Positions 27,465-35,479 of a stretch of 35,479 nucleotides of DNA are shown one piece after another. The notes beneath the pieces are model-generated. The model was not told the origin of the DNA. It was given only the letters and a program-made list of their open reading frames with translations, and ran no database searches. Location: NCBI GenBank assembly GCA_902538255.1, contig CACBEJ010000008.1:1-35479 (forward strand), written 5' to 3'. The stretch comes from an uncultured Pelagibacteraceae bacterium. Lineage in GTDB: Bacteria > Pseudomonadota > Alphaproteobacteria > Pelagibacterales > Pelagibacteraceae. Each line of letters begins with the position of its first letter. Within the stretch, counting starts at the first letter, position 1. Both the position numbers and the translations under genes were made by a program.

Positions 27465-27900
27465 TATGCAAAGTCTTTTGTAATGAAATTATGGCCAAAA
27501 TATATCCTTCAGCACCTAATCCAAAAATTCCTCCAGTTACCACATCACTTATAAGTGATTTATGTCTAAATTCTTCTCTTTTATAAATATTAGATAAATG
27601 TAGCTCGATTATTGGTTTTTTAAATAAATCTAGAGCATCTCTTATAGCTACAGAGGTATGAGTAAATGCAGCAGCATTTATAATCATTGCATCAAATTTT
27701 TTCCTAGCATCTTGAATAATGTTAACAAGGTCTCCTTCAACATTAGATTGAGCAAATTCAACATCAATACCAATTTCTTTTGCTTTTTTGGAACAATTTT
27801 CTTTAAGTTGGTCATACGTAGTTGATCCATATTGTGATTGTTCTCTTTCTCCTAATAGATTAAGATTTGGACCGTTAATAATAATTATTTTATTATTCAT
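27451..27900 (-). CDS. aroQ: 3-dehydroquinate dehydratase, type II
   Basis: Third step of the shikimate pathway. It has 149 residues: INGPNLNLLGEREQSQYGS with catalytic Tyr24, NAAAFTHTSVAIRDAL, and HLSNIYKREEFRHKS with the catalytic histidine, all typical of the dodecameric type II enzyme. It heads aroQ-accB-accC, a conserved alphaproteobacterial order. Its start is 16 bp from divergent thiS, so each promoter must lie inside the other gene. Confidence 0.97.
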   Translation of the reverse strand: MNNKIIIINGPNLNLLGEREQSQYGSTTYDQLKENCSKKAKEIGIDVEFAQSNVEGDLVNIIQDARKKFDAMIINAAAFTHTSVAIRDALDLFKKPIIELHLSNIYKREEFRHKSLISDVVTGGIFGLGAEGYILAIISLQKTLHNENR

Positions 27901-27916
27901 TCAGCACTTATATACG

Positions 27917-28135
27917 ATGAAAAAAATAAAAAAAATAAAAATCAAAATAAATGGTAAAATCAAATCTATAATTCAAGATTCTAATCTCTCTATGGTGTTA
28001 AAAAATCTAAAAATACCATTAAATAAAGTAGCAATTGAGCTTAACGAGGAAATAATAGATAAAAAAAAAATTAATAAAATAAAATTAAATAAAAATGATA
28101 AAATTGAAATAGTTCATTTTATTGGAGGTGGTTAA
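27917..28135 (+). CDS. thiS: Thiamine sulphur carrier protein ThiS
   Basis: Ubiquitin-like carrier whose C-terminal Gly-Gly is thiocarboxylated to give sulphur for the thiazole of thiamine. From the ATG at 27917 it has 72 residues and ends VHFIGGG. The reading frame is open further upstream, but that part is antisense to aroQ, so the ATG is chosen. The last codons double as the ribosome binding site of thiG. No TPP riboswitch is possible in the 16-bp gap. Confidence 0.9.
   Translation: MKKIKKIKIKINGKIKSIIQDSNLSMVLKNLKIPLNKVAIELNEEIIDKKKINKIKLNKNDKIEIVHFIGGG
28124..28131 (+). promoter_or_regulatory. thiG ribosome binding site inside thiS
   Basis: GGAGGTGG, a strong Shine-Dalgarno sequence, is part of the codons for the C-terminal glycines of ThiS and lies eight bases (counted from GGAGG) before the TTG at 28137. 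This decides the thiG start in favour of 28137 over the in-frame TTG at 28122. Confidence 0.7.
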
Positions 28136-28136
28136 T

Positions 28137-28910
28137 TTGAAAAAAGATAGTCTAATTATTGCAGGTAAAAAATTTAATTCCAGATTAATTGTTGGAACGG
28201 GAAAATATAAAAATATGTCTGAGTGCGCAAAAGCAATTAAACTGTCTGGGGCGGAAATCGTAACAGTTGCTGTAAGAAGAGTTAATATTTCAGATAAAAA
28301 TAAACCTTTATTGATGGATTATGTTGATCCAAAAAAAATTACATATTTACCAAATACTGCTGGATGTTTTAATTCAAAAGAAGCTCTAAGAACTTTAAGA
28401 TTAGCAAGAGAAATAGGTGGTTGGAAGCTAGTTAAATTAGAAGTTTTAGGAGATAAAAAAAATTTATTTCCTGACATGATAGAAACATTAAAATCAACAG
28501 AAGTTTTAGCTAAAGAGGGTTTTAAGGTTATGGTGTATTGCAATGATGATCCTTTAATGGCTAAGCGTCTAGAGAATTCAGGTGCTGATGCAATAATGCC
28601 TTTAGCTGCACCAATTGGTTCAGGACTAGGTATTCAAAACAAAATCAATGTTCAAATAATTAGAAAACAAACCAAACTTCCATTAATTATAGACGCTGGT
28701 TTGGGTCAAGCATCTGATGCAACAATTGCAATGGAACTAGGATGCGATGGAGTACTTGTTAATACTGCAATTGCAAAAGCCAAAAAACCTTTAGAAATGG
28801 CACTTGCTTTTAAAAATGCTGTTATTGCTGGTAGACAATCCTACAATTCTGGAAGAATAGATAAAGTTCTGATGGGTAATCCATCATCTCCATCAAAAGG
28901 GATTATTTAG
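28137..28910 (+). CDS. thiG: Thiazole synthase
   Basis: Builds the thiamine thiazole phosphate from deoxyxylulose phosphate, ThiS thiocarboxylate and an imine. From the TTG at 28137 it has 257 residues. FNSRLIVGTGKYKN lies near the start, VKLEVLGD contains the Schiff-base lysine (about Lys100), and the C-terminal phosphate site shows IDAGLGQASDATIAMELGCDG as overlapping pieces IDAGLGQASDA and AMELGCDGVLVNTAIAKA. An in-frame TTG at 28122 would add five residues but overlaps the thiS end. It overlaps convergent rne by 8 bp. Confidence 0.95.
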   Translation: MKKDSLIIAGKKFNSRLIVGTGKYKNMSECAKAIKLSGAEIVTVAVRRVNISDKNKPLLMDYVDPKKITYLPNTAGCFNSKEALRTLRLAREIGGWKLVKLEVLGDKKNLFPDMIETLKSTEVLAKEGFKVMVYCNDDPLMAKRLENSGADAIMPLAAPIGSGLGIQNKINVQIIRKQTKLPLIIDAGLGQASDATIAMELGCDGVLVNTAIAKAKKPLEMALAFKNAVIAGRQSYNSGRIDKVLMGNPSSPSKGII

Positions 28911-30720
28911 TTTTTTTATAATATTTTTTTTTCTTATAAGTTTTTTTATTGATTTTTTTATTTACTTTCTTTTCTGAAATTTTATTTTCTTTATTTTGGA
29001 TTTCTAAATTTTTTAATTTCTCGTAATACTCTATTAGCTCAAGTGTTTTTTTTGATTTATTTTTGATGTCTATAATGTATTCAGGTATAACTAAAGAATT
29101 GTCACTAATAATATCTATTTTCATTTTATTTTTTTTTTCAAAATAAGTTAAGTCATTTACAAAATTTTCTTTTAGGAAATCTGAAATTTTTTTACAAACT
29201 TTTAAATCAACAAATTTAGCTTTGTTAATTGCAGCTTTTAATTCAACAATTTTTAAAAGCTTTTGAGCAAATGATTCATCTGTTAACGTAACTTTCCATT
29301 TAATAGCACTTTCTCTTAGTCTTTGTCTTGACATCTCCAAAAGACCAAAATTACTTATTCTCCCAATTTGAATTCTCGCTCTATCTGACCTGCATTTTTC
29401 TTTAAGTTTTTTTTCTACTAACCTCCTATTTCCATAACTCAGCATATCAATAAAATCTATAATGATTAAGCCAGACAAATCTCTAATTTTTATTTGTCTA
29501 GCAATTTCCTCTGCAGCTTCGATATTAGTATCTAAAGCAGTGCTTTCAACATTTTTTCCTTTAATTGAACTTCCAGAATTTATATCAATAGAAACTAAAG
29601 CCTCTGTTGGGTTAATAACCAAATATCCTCCTGACTTAAGTTTAATTTCAGAGTCAAATATTTGGTTTAATTTTTGTTCAATATTTTCTTCAATAAATAA
29701 TGGAGTTTTTCCTCTATATTTTTTTACTTTTTTTAAATTTGATGGCATCATTGTCTTCATGAATGATTGAGCTTTCTTATAACCCTCGTTACCTTCTACA
29801 ATTATATTTTGGGTATTTTCGTCAAACATATCTCTTAAAGTTCTTTTAATTATTTCACTTTCTTGATGAATTAAAGAAGGAGCAATAGAATTTATTGCAT
29901 TGTCTTTTATTTGACTCCAAGAATTAATCAAAGTTGTTAGATCACTATTTATTTCATTTTTTGTTTTATTGCTTCCAGCAGTTCTGACAATTAATCCCAT
30001 CTCTTTAGGTATTTCAATTTCATTTAAAATTGATCTTATTTTTTTTCTTTCAGCAGGATTAAATATTTTTCTTGATATACCACCTCCTTTAGGGGTATTA
30101 GGCATCAAAACTATATATTTTCCCGCAATTGAAATGAAAGTACTCAATGCAGCACCTTTTTGTCCTCTTTCGTCTTTAATGACTTGAACGAGAATTACTT
30201 GATTAGGTTTAATAACTTCTTGAATTTTATATCTTTTTAATTTTAGTTTATGTTCCTTTTTTTTTTCTTTTCCAATACCTAAATTTTCTTTTTCAGAAAT
30301 ATTTTCTTTATTATTTGAATCTTCTTCTGTTTCCTCTTCTAATGTCTTATCTATAGGATCATCAATTTCGAGTTTTCCTTCAGCAATATTTTCTTCTTCT
30401 TTAGCTTGTACCTCTCTTGAAAGTTCCTCTCTAGCTTTTTCTTCCTCTTTTTTAATTTTTTCTAAATCAGCTTTTGGAATCTGATAATAATCTGATTGGA
30501 TATCATTAAAGGATAAAAATCCATGCCTCTCTCTTCCAAAATCAACGAAAGCAGCTTGTAACGATGGTTCTATTCTGCTTACTTTTCCTAAATAGATATT
30601 ATTTTTAATTAAGTTATTTTTTAAACCTTCGTACTCGTAATCTTCAATATTTTCACCTGATTTAAGAACAACTCTAGTTTCGTTAGGATGCGAAGCATCA
30701 ATATATAAATTTTTTTCCAT
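28903..30720 (-). CDS. rne: Ribonuclease E/G, zinc-link missing
   Basis: Main endoribonuclease for mRNA decay and rRNA/tRNA processing. It has 605 residues, far shorter than E. coli RNase E (1061). The S1 domain (YLGKVSRIEPSLQAAFVDFG, residues 43-62) is split by a charged insertion at about 84-165. Catalytic Asp379 (VSIDINSG) and Asp422 (IDFIDM) keep the 43-residue spacing of E. coli 303 and 346. After MSRQRLR (463-469) the CPxC zinc-link motif is absent. The C-terminus is a lysine-rich tail (KKINKKTYKKKKYYKKTK) instead of a long degradosome scaffold. MEKNLYIDASHPNETRVV at the start is typical of alphaproteobacterial RNase E. Confidence 0.93.
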   Translation of the reverse strand: MEKNLYIDASHPNETRVVLKSGENIEDYEYEGLKNNLIKNNIYLGKVSRIEPSLQAAFVDFGRERHGFLSFNDIQSDYYQIPKADLEKIKKEEEKAREELSREVQAKEEENIAEGKLEIDDPIDKTLEEETEEDSNNKENISEKENLGIGKEKKKEHKLKLKRYKIQEVIKPNQVILVQVIKDERGQKGAALSTFISIAGKYIVLMPNTPKGGGISRKIFNPAERKKIRSILNEIEIPKEMGLIVRTAGSNKTKNEINSDLTTLINSWSQIKDNAINSIAPSLIHQESEIIKRTLRDMFDENTQNIIVEGNEGYKKAQSFMKTMMPSNLKKVKKYRGKTPLFIEENIEQKLNQIFDSEIKLKSGGYLVINPTEALVSIDINSGSSIKGKNVESTALDTNIEAAEEIARQIKIRDLSGLIIIDFIDMLSYGNRRLVEKKLKEKCRSDRARIQIGRISNFGLLEMSRQRLRESAIKWKVTLTDESFAQKLLKIVELKAAINKAKFVDLKVCKKISDFLKENFVNDLTYFEKKNKMKIDIISDNSLVIPEYIIDIKNKSKKTLELIEYYEKLKNLEIQNKENKISEKKVNKKINKKTYKKKKYYKKTK

Positions 30721-30803
30721 AATTTTATGAATATTAATTTCATTAGTAATTTAGTTTTTAAATTTTGTTAATTTTCTTGCCATATCTTTAACAAATTCCA
30801 AGA

Positions 30804-30809
30804 TATAAT
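30804..30809 (+). promoter_or_regulatory. Consensus -10 just before mrcA
   Basis: A perfect TATAAT ends nine bases before the mrcA ATG at 30819. If used, transcription would start two to three bases before the ATG, giving a nearly leaderless message. A -35 TTGCCA lies at 30777-30782, but the 21-base spacer is too long, and no good hexamer is at the usual distance. Confidence 0.35.
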
Positions 30810-30818
30810 GAAATTAAA

Positions 30819-33155
30819 ATGAATAAATTTTTAAAAAATATCTTTATTTTAATAATGTCTTTTATTCTTTTATCTGCAATTTTGATAATAAGTATCTTAT
30901 GGACTTATTCTAGCGATTTACCAGATTATAAATTTCTAAAAAATTACAAACCTCCAGTTTCCAGCAAAGTTTACTCCGGTAATGGTGATTTAGTGGCAGA
31001 TTTTTCAAAGGAAAAAAGAGTATTTGTTCCATTTAGTTCAATTCCAAATAATGTAATTAACGCATTTTTATCTGCTGAAGATAAAAATTTTTTTAAACAT
31101 CCAGGTGTTGATGCTAAAGGTGTTATAAGAGCTGTTATAAACAATATTTCAAATATTTTATCATCTAAAAGGTTGGAGGGAGCATCTACAATTACCCAAC
31201 AGGTAGCAAAAAACTTTTTATTAACAAATGAAGTAAGTTTAAATAGGAAAATTAAGGAAGCAATTCTAGCTTTTAGAATAGAGAGGGCTTTATCTAAACA
31301 AAGAATTTTAGAACTTTATCTAAATCAAATTTATCTTGGAAGTGGAGCATACGGGGTAGCCGCTGCAAGCTTAGAATATTTTGATAAATCAATTAAAGAT
31401 TTAAATTACTCAGAAGCTGCTTTATTAGCAGCTTTACCAAAAGCTCCAAGCAGATATAATCCTTATAAAAATCCAGATATAGCAAAATTTAGAAGAAATT
31501 TAGTTTTAAAAAATTTGTTAGATAATAATTATTTAACTTTAGAATGGTATGAAAAACTTACCAAAGATAAAATAATTTTAAAAAAAAATAAAAAAATTTA
31601 TTTAGAGGATGCACAATATTTTATTGAAGATGTAAGAAAGAGTGTAATTGAAATTTTGAGTTATGATAAAGTTTACAAACAAGGTTTTAATATCAATACA
31701 CCAATAGATTTAAATTTACAATCAATTGCAACAAAATCACTTAGAGATGGATTAATTGCATATGATAAAAGAAAAGGATGGAGAGGACCGATTACTAACA
31801 AGATTTATAATTCAGAATGGAAAAAAGGGTTAAAAAAATATAAATTAGAAAATTCAATAAATTGGAAATTAGCAATAGTCAAAAAGATAAATAAATTTTC
31901 AACAGAAATAGAAACAGAGGAAAATATTAAAGGTATTATTGAGTATCAAAGCATTTCTTGGACAAAGAAAGAATTTAATAAACTATTTAAACCTGGTGAT
32001 ATTATTTATGTTGAAAAAATTAAAGAAAATATTTTTAACTTAAAACAACTACCTAAAATAAATGGAGGAATTGTTGTGATGGATCCATTTACAGGAAGAG
32101 TTTTGGCGTTGAGTGGTGGGTTTAGTTTTAAGAAAAGTGAATTTAATAGGGTCACACAAGCCAAAAGACAACCTGGTTCAGCTTTTAAACCATTTATTTA
32201 TGCCTTAGCTTTAGAAAATAATTTTACACCTACATCTTTAGTTTTAGATGCGCCTTTGGTTTTAGATCAAGGAGATGATTTAAAAATGTGGAAACCAGAA
32301 AATTATGGGAAAAAATTTTATGGAGCTTCAACATTAAGAAATGGTTTGGAGAAATCCAGAAATTTAATGACAGTTAGAATAGCCCAAAGTTTAGGTTTAG
32401 AGAAAATTATTAATTTTTCAAAGGCATTAAATATTTATGATAATCCAGAAGAACTTTTATCTATTTCTTTAGGATCTGCTGAAACTACATTATTAAATCT
32501 AACATCTGCATATTCAGTATTTGTTAACGGAGGAAAACTTATTGAGCCAATACTCATAGATAGAATTCAAGACAGTGAGGGAAATACAATATTTAATAAT
32601 GATAAAAGAAAATGTATTGATTGCAATTTAATTTCGTATTTAACAGATGACTATCCAAAGATTAAAAATAATTACAAGCAAATTTTCTCCCCAGAAACAG
32701 CCTTTCAAATGACATCAATACTAGAAGGAGTTGTTAAAAGAGGGACAGCTAAAAAATTAAAAGACTTAAATTTAAATATTGCAGGTAAAACTGGCACAAC
32801 AAATAAAAATACAGATACTTGGTTTATAGGTTTTACCTCAAATTTGCTTGTTGGTGTTTATGTAGGCTCTGATAACCCAACACCACTTGGTAAATATGAA
32901 ACAGGATCTAAAACAGCTTTGCCAATATTTAAAAGTTTTATAAGTGATTCTGTAAACAAATATGACGCAAGACCATTTAAGGCTGCTAAAGGAACAGTTA
33001 TGATGGTTGTTGACCCTTTAACGGGTCAAAAAGCAAAATTTAACTCAAAGAATACAATTATTGAGGTTTTTAAAAAAGAAAATGTGGTTGATGGAAAAGT
33101 ACTTTATACAAATTCAGATAGATTAGATTCAAATAATATATTAAAGTTTTATTAA
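30819..33155 (+). CDS. mrcA: Penicillin-binding protein 1A
   Basis: Bifunctional inner-membrane enzyme that polymerises and crosslinks peptidoglycan. It has 778 residues: membrane anchor at about 8-30; glycosyltransferase GT51 domain with Glu87 in AEDKNFFKHPGVD, GASTITQQVAKNFLL and ELYLNQIYLGSGAYGVAAAS; transpeptidase with SxxK 454-457 (SAFK), SRN 513-515 and KTG from Lys657. An OB-like domain lies between them. The stop overlaps the prfB ATG (TAATG). The amidase gene that often lies between rne and mrcA in alphaproteobacteria is not here. Confidence 0.96.
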   Translation: MNKFLKNIFILIMSFILLSAILIISILWTYSSDLPDYKFLKNYKPPVSSKVYSGNGDLVADFSKEKRVFVPFSSIPNNVINAFLSAEDKNFFKHPGVDAKGVIRAVINNISNILSSKRLEGASTITQQVAKNFLLTNEVSLNRKIKEAILAFRIERALSKQRILELYLNQIYLGSGAYGVAAASLEYFDKSIKDLNYSEAALLAALPKAPSRYNPYKNPDIAKFRRNLVLKNLLDNNYLTLEWYEKLTKDKIILKKNKKIYLEDAQYFIEDVRKSVIEILSYDKVYKQGFNINTPIDLNLQSIATKSLRDGLIAYDKRKGWRGPITNKIYNSEWKKGLKKYKLENSINWKLAIVKKINKFSTEIETEENIKGIIEYQSISWTKKEFNKLFKPGDIIYVEKIKENIFNLKQLPKINGGIVVMDPFTGRVLALSGGFSFKKSEFNRVTQAKRQPGSAFKPFIYALALENNFTPTSLVLDAPLVLDQGDDLKMWKPENYGKKFYGASTLRNGLEKSRNLMTVRIAQSLGLEKIINFSKALNIYDNPEELLSISLGSAETTLLNLTSAYSVFVNGGKLIEPILIDRIQDSEGNTIFNNDKRKCIDCNLISYLTDDYPKIKNNYKQIFSPETAFQMTSILEGVVKRGTAKKLKDLNLNIAGKTGTTNKNTDTWFIGFTSNLLVGVYVGSDNPTPLGKYETGSKTALPIFKSFISDSVNKYDARPFKAAKGTVMMVVDPLTGQKAKFNSKNTIIEVFKKENVVDGKVLYTNSDRLDSNNILKFY

Positions 33156-34256
33156 TGGATAACAGTTATCAAAATTTAAAAGAAGAAGTTAAAAAGATAA
33201 ATCAAAAAATACAGGAGTATCTTTGAAACAAACAATATCCATTCCAAACTACAATCTTTAAATTCTCAAATGATGAGCGCCAATTTTTGGCAAGATAAAA
33301 ATAACTCTCAAAGAATAATCAAAAAAAAGAAATTTTATGAAGATTTAACTAATTCATTAAATAATAATATTGAGAAACTAAATGATTTAGATGATTTGAA
33401 TCAACTAGCCCTTGAAGAAGAGAATTTACAAGTTCAAAAAGAAGTTTTACAAAATATTAAAGATCTAAGAAGCAAAGTTAAAAAAAACGAAATTAAATGT
33501 TTTTTATCTAATGAAGCGGACTCTTTAAATTGTTATATAGAAATACATGCTGGTGCTGGAGGCACAGAAAGTCAGGATTGGGCTGATATGCTAAGAAGAA
33601 TGTATTTAAAATGGTCTGATAAAAAAAGTTTCAAATCAAGTTTGATTAGTGAACATAGAGGTGACGAGGCTGGTATAAAATCTGCAACAATTAAAATAGA
33701 TGGTGAATATGTTTTTGGATGGTTAAAAAAAGAGTCGGGAATACACAGATTAGTTAGGATATCTCCATTTGACTCTGGAGCAAGAAGGCACACAAGTTTT
33801 GCAAGTGTTTGGATTTATCCAGTTGTAGATGAAAATATAAATATAGAAATTTTAGAAAAAGATCTTAGAATTGATACCTATCGATCCAGTGGAGCAGGTG
33901 GCCAACACGTAAACACTACTGATAGTGCAGTTAGAATAACACACATTCCATCAAAAATTGTTGTTCAATGTCAAAATGAAAGATCTCAACATAAAAATAA
34001 AGAAACATGCATGAATATGTTGAAAGCAAGATTATATGATTATGAATTAAAAAAAAGAGAGGAAGAAAATCAAAATGTTGAAAGTTCTAAATCTGATATA
34101 GGGTGGGGCCATCAAATTAGATCATATGTTCTTCAACCTTACCGACTTGTAAAAGATAATAGAACTAATTTTGAGAGCACTAGTCCAGATAAAGTATTAG
34201 ATGGTGATATCGATGAATTTTTGGAACAATCGCTATATAAATTAAATGAAAAATAA
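33155..34256 (+). CDS. prfB: Peptide chain release factor 2, programmed +1 frameshift
   Basis: Releases peptides at UGA and UAA. The gene starts at the ATG at 33155 and reads 23 codons to CTT at 33221-33223 before an in-frame TGA (33224-33226). A +1 shift then reads GAA at 33225 and continues to 34256, giving 366 residues, the normal RF2 length. AGGAG at 33213-33217 lies three bases before CTT, as in E. coli. The stop-recognition SPF is at 203-205 and GGQ at 248-250, both two less than E. coli. An internal ATG (33270) in the second frame would make a truncated protein and is not preferred. Confidence 0.95.
33213..33226 (+). promoter_or_regulatory. prfB autoregulatory frameshift site
   Basis: The site comprises an internal Shine-Dalgarno AGGAG (33213-33217), spacer TAT, slippery CTT (33221-33223), then TGA (33224-33226). 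When RF2 is scarce the ribosome pauses at UGA and slips forward one base, so RF2 regulates its own synthesis. The base after the stop is A, not C as in E. coli. Confidence 0.88.
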
Positions 34257-35479
34257 TATTTTAAAAAGTTTTATCCTATTTTTATCAGTGTTAGTTGTTT
34301 TGACAGTTTACCTTAGCACTATAGGTATAGAGACTGATAAATTTAACGATCAAATTAAAAAAAGAATTTCACTTATAAATAAAGAAATAGATATAGATTT
34401 AAAAAAAATTAAATTAATACTAGATCCTTTTAAACTAAAAATTTATGCAAAAACAGTTGGTACTACAGTATATTTTTCAAAAAGACCTTTAGCGTTAGAA
34501 AGCATTAAAACACAAGTTTCACTCAGTTCTTTAATTAATAATAAGATTTCATCTTCAAATATAAAGGTAACTACTAAGTCTATACCACTAAATGATCTAA
34601 TTAAATTTATTCAGACCACAAATAATAAACCAGAATTATTTTTATTAGAAAAAATTGTGAAAAAAGGTCATGTAATTATAGATCTGAGTTTGAACATTGA
34701 TGAAAATGGAAAGCTAAAGAATGATTATAAAATTGAAGGTTTTATAAAAGACGCAAGTATTAATTTTTTAAACAAGGCTAATTTTAAGAAAATTAATTTT
34801 AATTTCAATTTACAAAAAGACAATTATTTATTCAATGAAATAAATTTTAAAGCAGAAGAAATAAAATTTATTTCAAAAAAACTAAGCATAAAAAAGAGAA
34901 AAAATAGTTATTTTGTTGATGCTGTTATTGAAAACGATCAGTCAAGTTTAAATTCAAATTTATTAAAATTATTTAATTTAAATTTTGAAAATATCCTGAT
35001 TGATGATGCTAAATTTAAAACAAATAATAAATTTTCTTTAGAAGTAAACGAGAAATTCAAAGTTAAAAATATTATATTAAATTCTGATATTAATTTTACT
35101 CGGCTAAAATATAAAAAATTTAAAATAATTAATAAATATCTTCCAGAAGTTGATGATTTAATTTTACTTGATAATCACAAATTAAATTTAAATTATAAGG
35201 ACAAAAATTTATCAATTAATGGTGAGGGACAAATTCAGCTAAATACTGATGAAGCAGATGAAATTAAATACTTTATAAATAAAAAAGATAAGGATTTAAT
35301 TATAAATTCAGAATTACTCTTAAAAAATATAGTTATAGAGCAACAAAGTTTTTTAAAAATTTTCTTCCCTCAAACTAATAAAAATATCAATTTTAATAAT
35401 CAAAAATTAAATATTAATTTCAAAAATAATAACCTTACTTTTTCAGGTTCTGGGAAATTTAAAATTGATAAAGATTTTG
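34246..35479 (+). CDS. AsmA-like envelope protein, 3' end missing
   Basis: Open reading frame of 411 codons running off the window, starting at an ATG 11 bp inside prfB. It begins with a single membrane helix (about residues 5-24, SFILFLSVLVVLTVYLST), followed by IGIETDKFNDQIKKRISLIN and long runs of short beta strands rich in Asn, Lys and Ile, the look of AsmA/YhdP/TamB-like bridge proteins that span the periplasm and affect lipid transport. The family call is by pattern only; which member it is cannot be told from the part present. It is probably co-transcribed with mrcA and prfB. Confidence 0.6.
   Translation, partial: MKNNILKSFILFLSVLVVLTVYLSTIGIETDKFNDQIKKRISLINKEIDIDLKKIKLILDPFKLKIYAKTVGTTVYFSKRPLALESIKTQVSLSSLINNKISSSNIKVTTKSIPLNDLIKFIQTTNNKPELFLLEKIVKKGHVIIDLSLNIDENGKLKNDYKIEGFIKDASINFLNKANFKKINFNFNLQKDNYLFNEINFKAEEIKFISKKLSIKKRKNSYFVDAVIENDQSSLNSNLLKLFNLNFENILIDDAKFKTNNKFSLEVNEKFKVKNIILNSDINFTRLKYKKFKIINKYLPEVDDLILLDNHKLNLNYKDKNLSINGEGQIQLNTDEADEIKYFINKKDKDLIINSELLLKNIVIEQQSFLKIFFPQTNKNINFNNQKLNINFKNNNLTFSGSGKFKIDKDF

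Noticed and set aside
27788..27916. In-frame upstream extension of thiS (43 more codons)
   Set aside because: It is antisense to aroQ and has no ThiS-like residues; the ATG at 27917 gives a standard 72-residue ThiS.
27700..27916. TPP riboswitch upstream of thiS
   Set aside because: The gap to aroQ is 16 bp, and no thi-box pattern was seen on the plus strand in the aroQ region.
33270..33275. ATG ATG as the prfB start
   Set aside because: It would remove the N-terminal helix of RF2; the frameshift site upstream is complete and restores normal length.
1..35479. tRNA genes, CRISPR arrays, insertion sequences, prophage or defence genes
   Set aside because: None recognised: no cloverleaf, no spaced direct repeats, no transposase or integrase motifs, and composition is even along the window.

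Overview
This window looks like core chromosome from a streamlined, AT-rich marine alphaproteobacterium, most likely SAR11/Pelagibacterales. The base composition is strongly AT-biased by eye, proteins are rich in Lys, Asn and Ile, and genes are packed end to end with many 1-26 bp overlaps. Gene neighbourhoods are alphaproteobacterial: rpsF-rpsR-rplI-dnaB-cvpA-purF, fabD-fabG-acpP-gmk, lptF-lptG-lptD-surA-pdxA-rsmA, aroQ-accB-accC next to DUF2155/NDUFA12, and rne-mrcA-prfB. The taxon is inferred from these traits, not from a database match. No tRNA, rRNA, CRISPR array, insertion sequence, prophage or other mobile element is visible, and no stretch over 300 bases lacks a gene.

Layout. 1-6713 (minus): rpsF, rpsR, rplI, dnaB, an RND/MMPL-type exporter, cvpA and the 5' part of purF. 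6800-9389 (plus): fabD, fabG, acpP, gmk. 9378-16977 (minus): the outer-membrane operon lptF-lptG-lptD-surA followed by pdxA and rsmA. 17039-18911 (plus): pepA, ndk. 18901-20488 (minus): purM, purN. 20500-24022 (plus): a DUF2066 exported protein, an Hda-like DnaA homologue, aspS. 24024-24848 (minus): a stand-alone protein resembling the C-terminal TSCPD region of B12-dependent ribonucleotide reductase. 24963-25692 (plus): NDUFA12-like and DUF2155 proteins. 25689-27900 (minus): aroQ, accB, accC. 27917-28910 (plus): thiS, thiG. 28903-30720 (minus): RNase E/G. 30819-35479 (plus): mrcA, prfB with a programmed +1 frameshift, and a truncated AsmA-like protein.

The genes cover translation (bS6, bS18, bL9, AspRS, RF2, 16S dimethylation), replication (DnaB, Hda-like), fatty-acid synthesis (FabD, FabG, ACP, AccB, AccC), envelope building (LptD/F/G, SurA, PBP1A, AsmA-like, RND exporter), purine synthesis (PurF, PurM, PurN, Gmk, Ndk), and the B6 and thiazole branches of cofactor synthesis. 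This is housekeeping sequence and I see no obvious new multi-gene system. The points most worth a second look are the orphan TSCPD protein, an RNase E without its zinc-link cysteines, divergent gene pairs whose predicted promoters share one palindromic -10 element, five of five convergent gene pairs that overlap or abut with no room for a terminator, the ThiS Gly-tail codons doubling as the thiG ribosome binding site, and the RF2 frameshift site.
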